Source of the DNA: Prevotellaceae bacterium
Lineage (GTDB): Bacteria > Bacteroidota > Bacteroidia > Bacteroidales > Paludibacteraceae
Assembly (NCBI GenBank): GCA_031255055.1
Contig: JAIRTG010000048.1
Location: 1-5,252 of the forward strand
Length of the DNA stretch: 5,252 nucleotides
Direction of reading: 5' to 3'
The translations under genes and the position numbers were made by a program. Numbering within the stretch: position 1 is the stretch's first letter; each line of letters opens with the position of its first letter. The notes under the pieces were generated by a model. It saw nothing but the letters and a program-made list of their open reading frames with translations, was not told where the DNA came from and ran no database searches. This document shows positions 4,867 through 5,252 of this stretch, piece after piece.

Positions 4867-5252
4867 ATGAATTACCTTAATTTTGATAAAACGCTACTTA
4901 CAAATCTCGAAAAGTCGTTGACAAAAGAAATCATCAGTACAAACAGGGCGGGAGCATACAGCAGCACAACCATCATCGATTGCAATACAAGGAAGTATCA
5001 TGGGCGACTGGTTGTGCCGATTCCTGAAATAGACGGTTCAAACCATGTGCTGCTGTCTTCGCTGGACGAAACGGTTATCCAGCATGGGGTCGAGTTCAAT
5101 CTGGGGATTCATAAGTATCGCGACGGCGTTTATAGCCCTAACGGGCATAAATATATCCGTCAGTTTGATTGCGAACTCGTGTCCAAAACGACCTATCGCG
5201 TAGGCGGCGTCGTGCTGACCAAAGAACGGCTGCTGGTGTCGTTTGAACCCCG
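4867..5252 (+). CDS. Glycogen debranching enzyme, N-terminal domain (partial, runs off the right edge)
   Basis: The first 128 residues of a bacterial-type amylo-alpha-1,6-glucosidase, the enzyme that removes alpha-1,6 branch points from glycogen or related glucans in the cytosol. The visible part corresponds to the GDE_N domain, recognised from TNRAGAY (25-31), the CNTRKYHG segment (39-46), LLSSLDETV (62-70), and HKYIRQFD (94-101) followed by TYRVGGVVLTKE (109-120). The catalytic GH133-type domain, expected at the C-terminal side of a roughly 650-residue protein, lies beyond the window, so no catalytic residue can be checked. The ATG at 4867 is chosen because the protein starts MNYLNFDK, as Bacteroidales homologues do; an earlier ATG at 4862 is a two-codon frame ending in TGA that overlaps this start. 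In Bacteroidales this gene is often followed by a glycosyltransferase and a GH57 amylase; that cannot be seen here. Confidence 0.92.
   Translation, partial: MNYLNFDKTLLTNLEKSLTKEIISTNRAGAYSSTTIIDCNTRKYHGRLVVPIPEIDGSNHVLLSSLDETVIQHGVEFNLGIHKYRDGVYSPNGHKYIRQFDCELVSKTTYRVGGVVLTKERLLVSFEP

Overview
The window looks like a chromosomal segment of a Bacteroidota bacterium, most likely order Bacteroidales. The reasons are the protein families present (a Bacteroidales-type CoaD, a two-segment Wzz-like protein and the GDE_N start of a glycogen debranching enzyme), the absence of Shine-Dalgarno sequences ahead of the starts, and a good TTG / TAnnTTTG promoter of the Bacteroidetes sigma type ahead of coaD. 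A Tannerellaceae or Porphyromonadaceae-like source is a guess only. Coding base composition is moderate in GC, while the minus-strand genes are visibly more AT-rich.

Layout. Bases 1-493 contain no gene I can support. They hold a nested imperfect inverted repeat (1-108), four tandem 7-base units (109-136), a GC-rich hairpin (162-180), a tandem pair of ~70-78-base repeats with G/C-run and CT-rich parts (192-337), an A-rich tract and a promoter (431-462). A plus-strand pair follows: coaD (494-958), the fourth step of coenzyme A synthesis, and an exported S41 C-terminal processing protease (1026-2678). The 180-base convergent gap (2679-2858) carries a long imperfect hairpin whose core and right arm are a third copy of the repeat from the left side of the window. 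It is well placed to be a two-way terminator.

The minus strand then carries a probable two-gene unit. A rhomboid intramembrane protease (4597-3923) with an intact Ser/His dyad and an acidic tail is followed 53 bases later by a Wzz-like inner-membrane protein (3869-2859) that starts with a run of asparagines. The junction between them is a T-rich (plus strand) low-complexity tract. A 269-base divergent gap (4598-4866) holds two palindromic elements and a weak promoter. The last gene (4867 to the right edge) is the N-terminal part of a bacterial glycogen debranching enzyme, cut by the window.

Functionally these look like separate housekeeping or envelope modules rather than one pathway. I found no convincing new system. 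The items most worth a second look are the dispersed intergenic repeat that doubles as a convergent terminator, the rhomboid plus orphan Wzz-like pairing, and the palindromes in the divergent promoter region.
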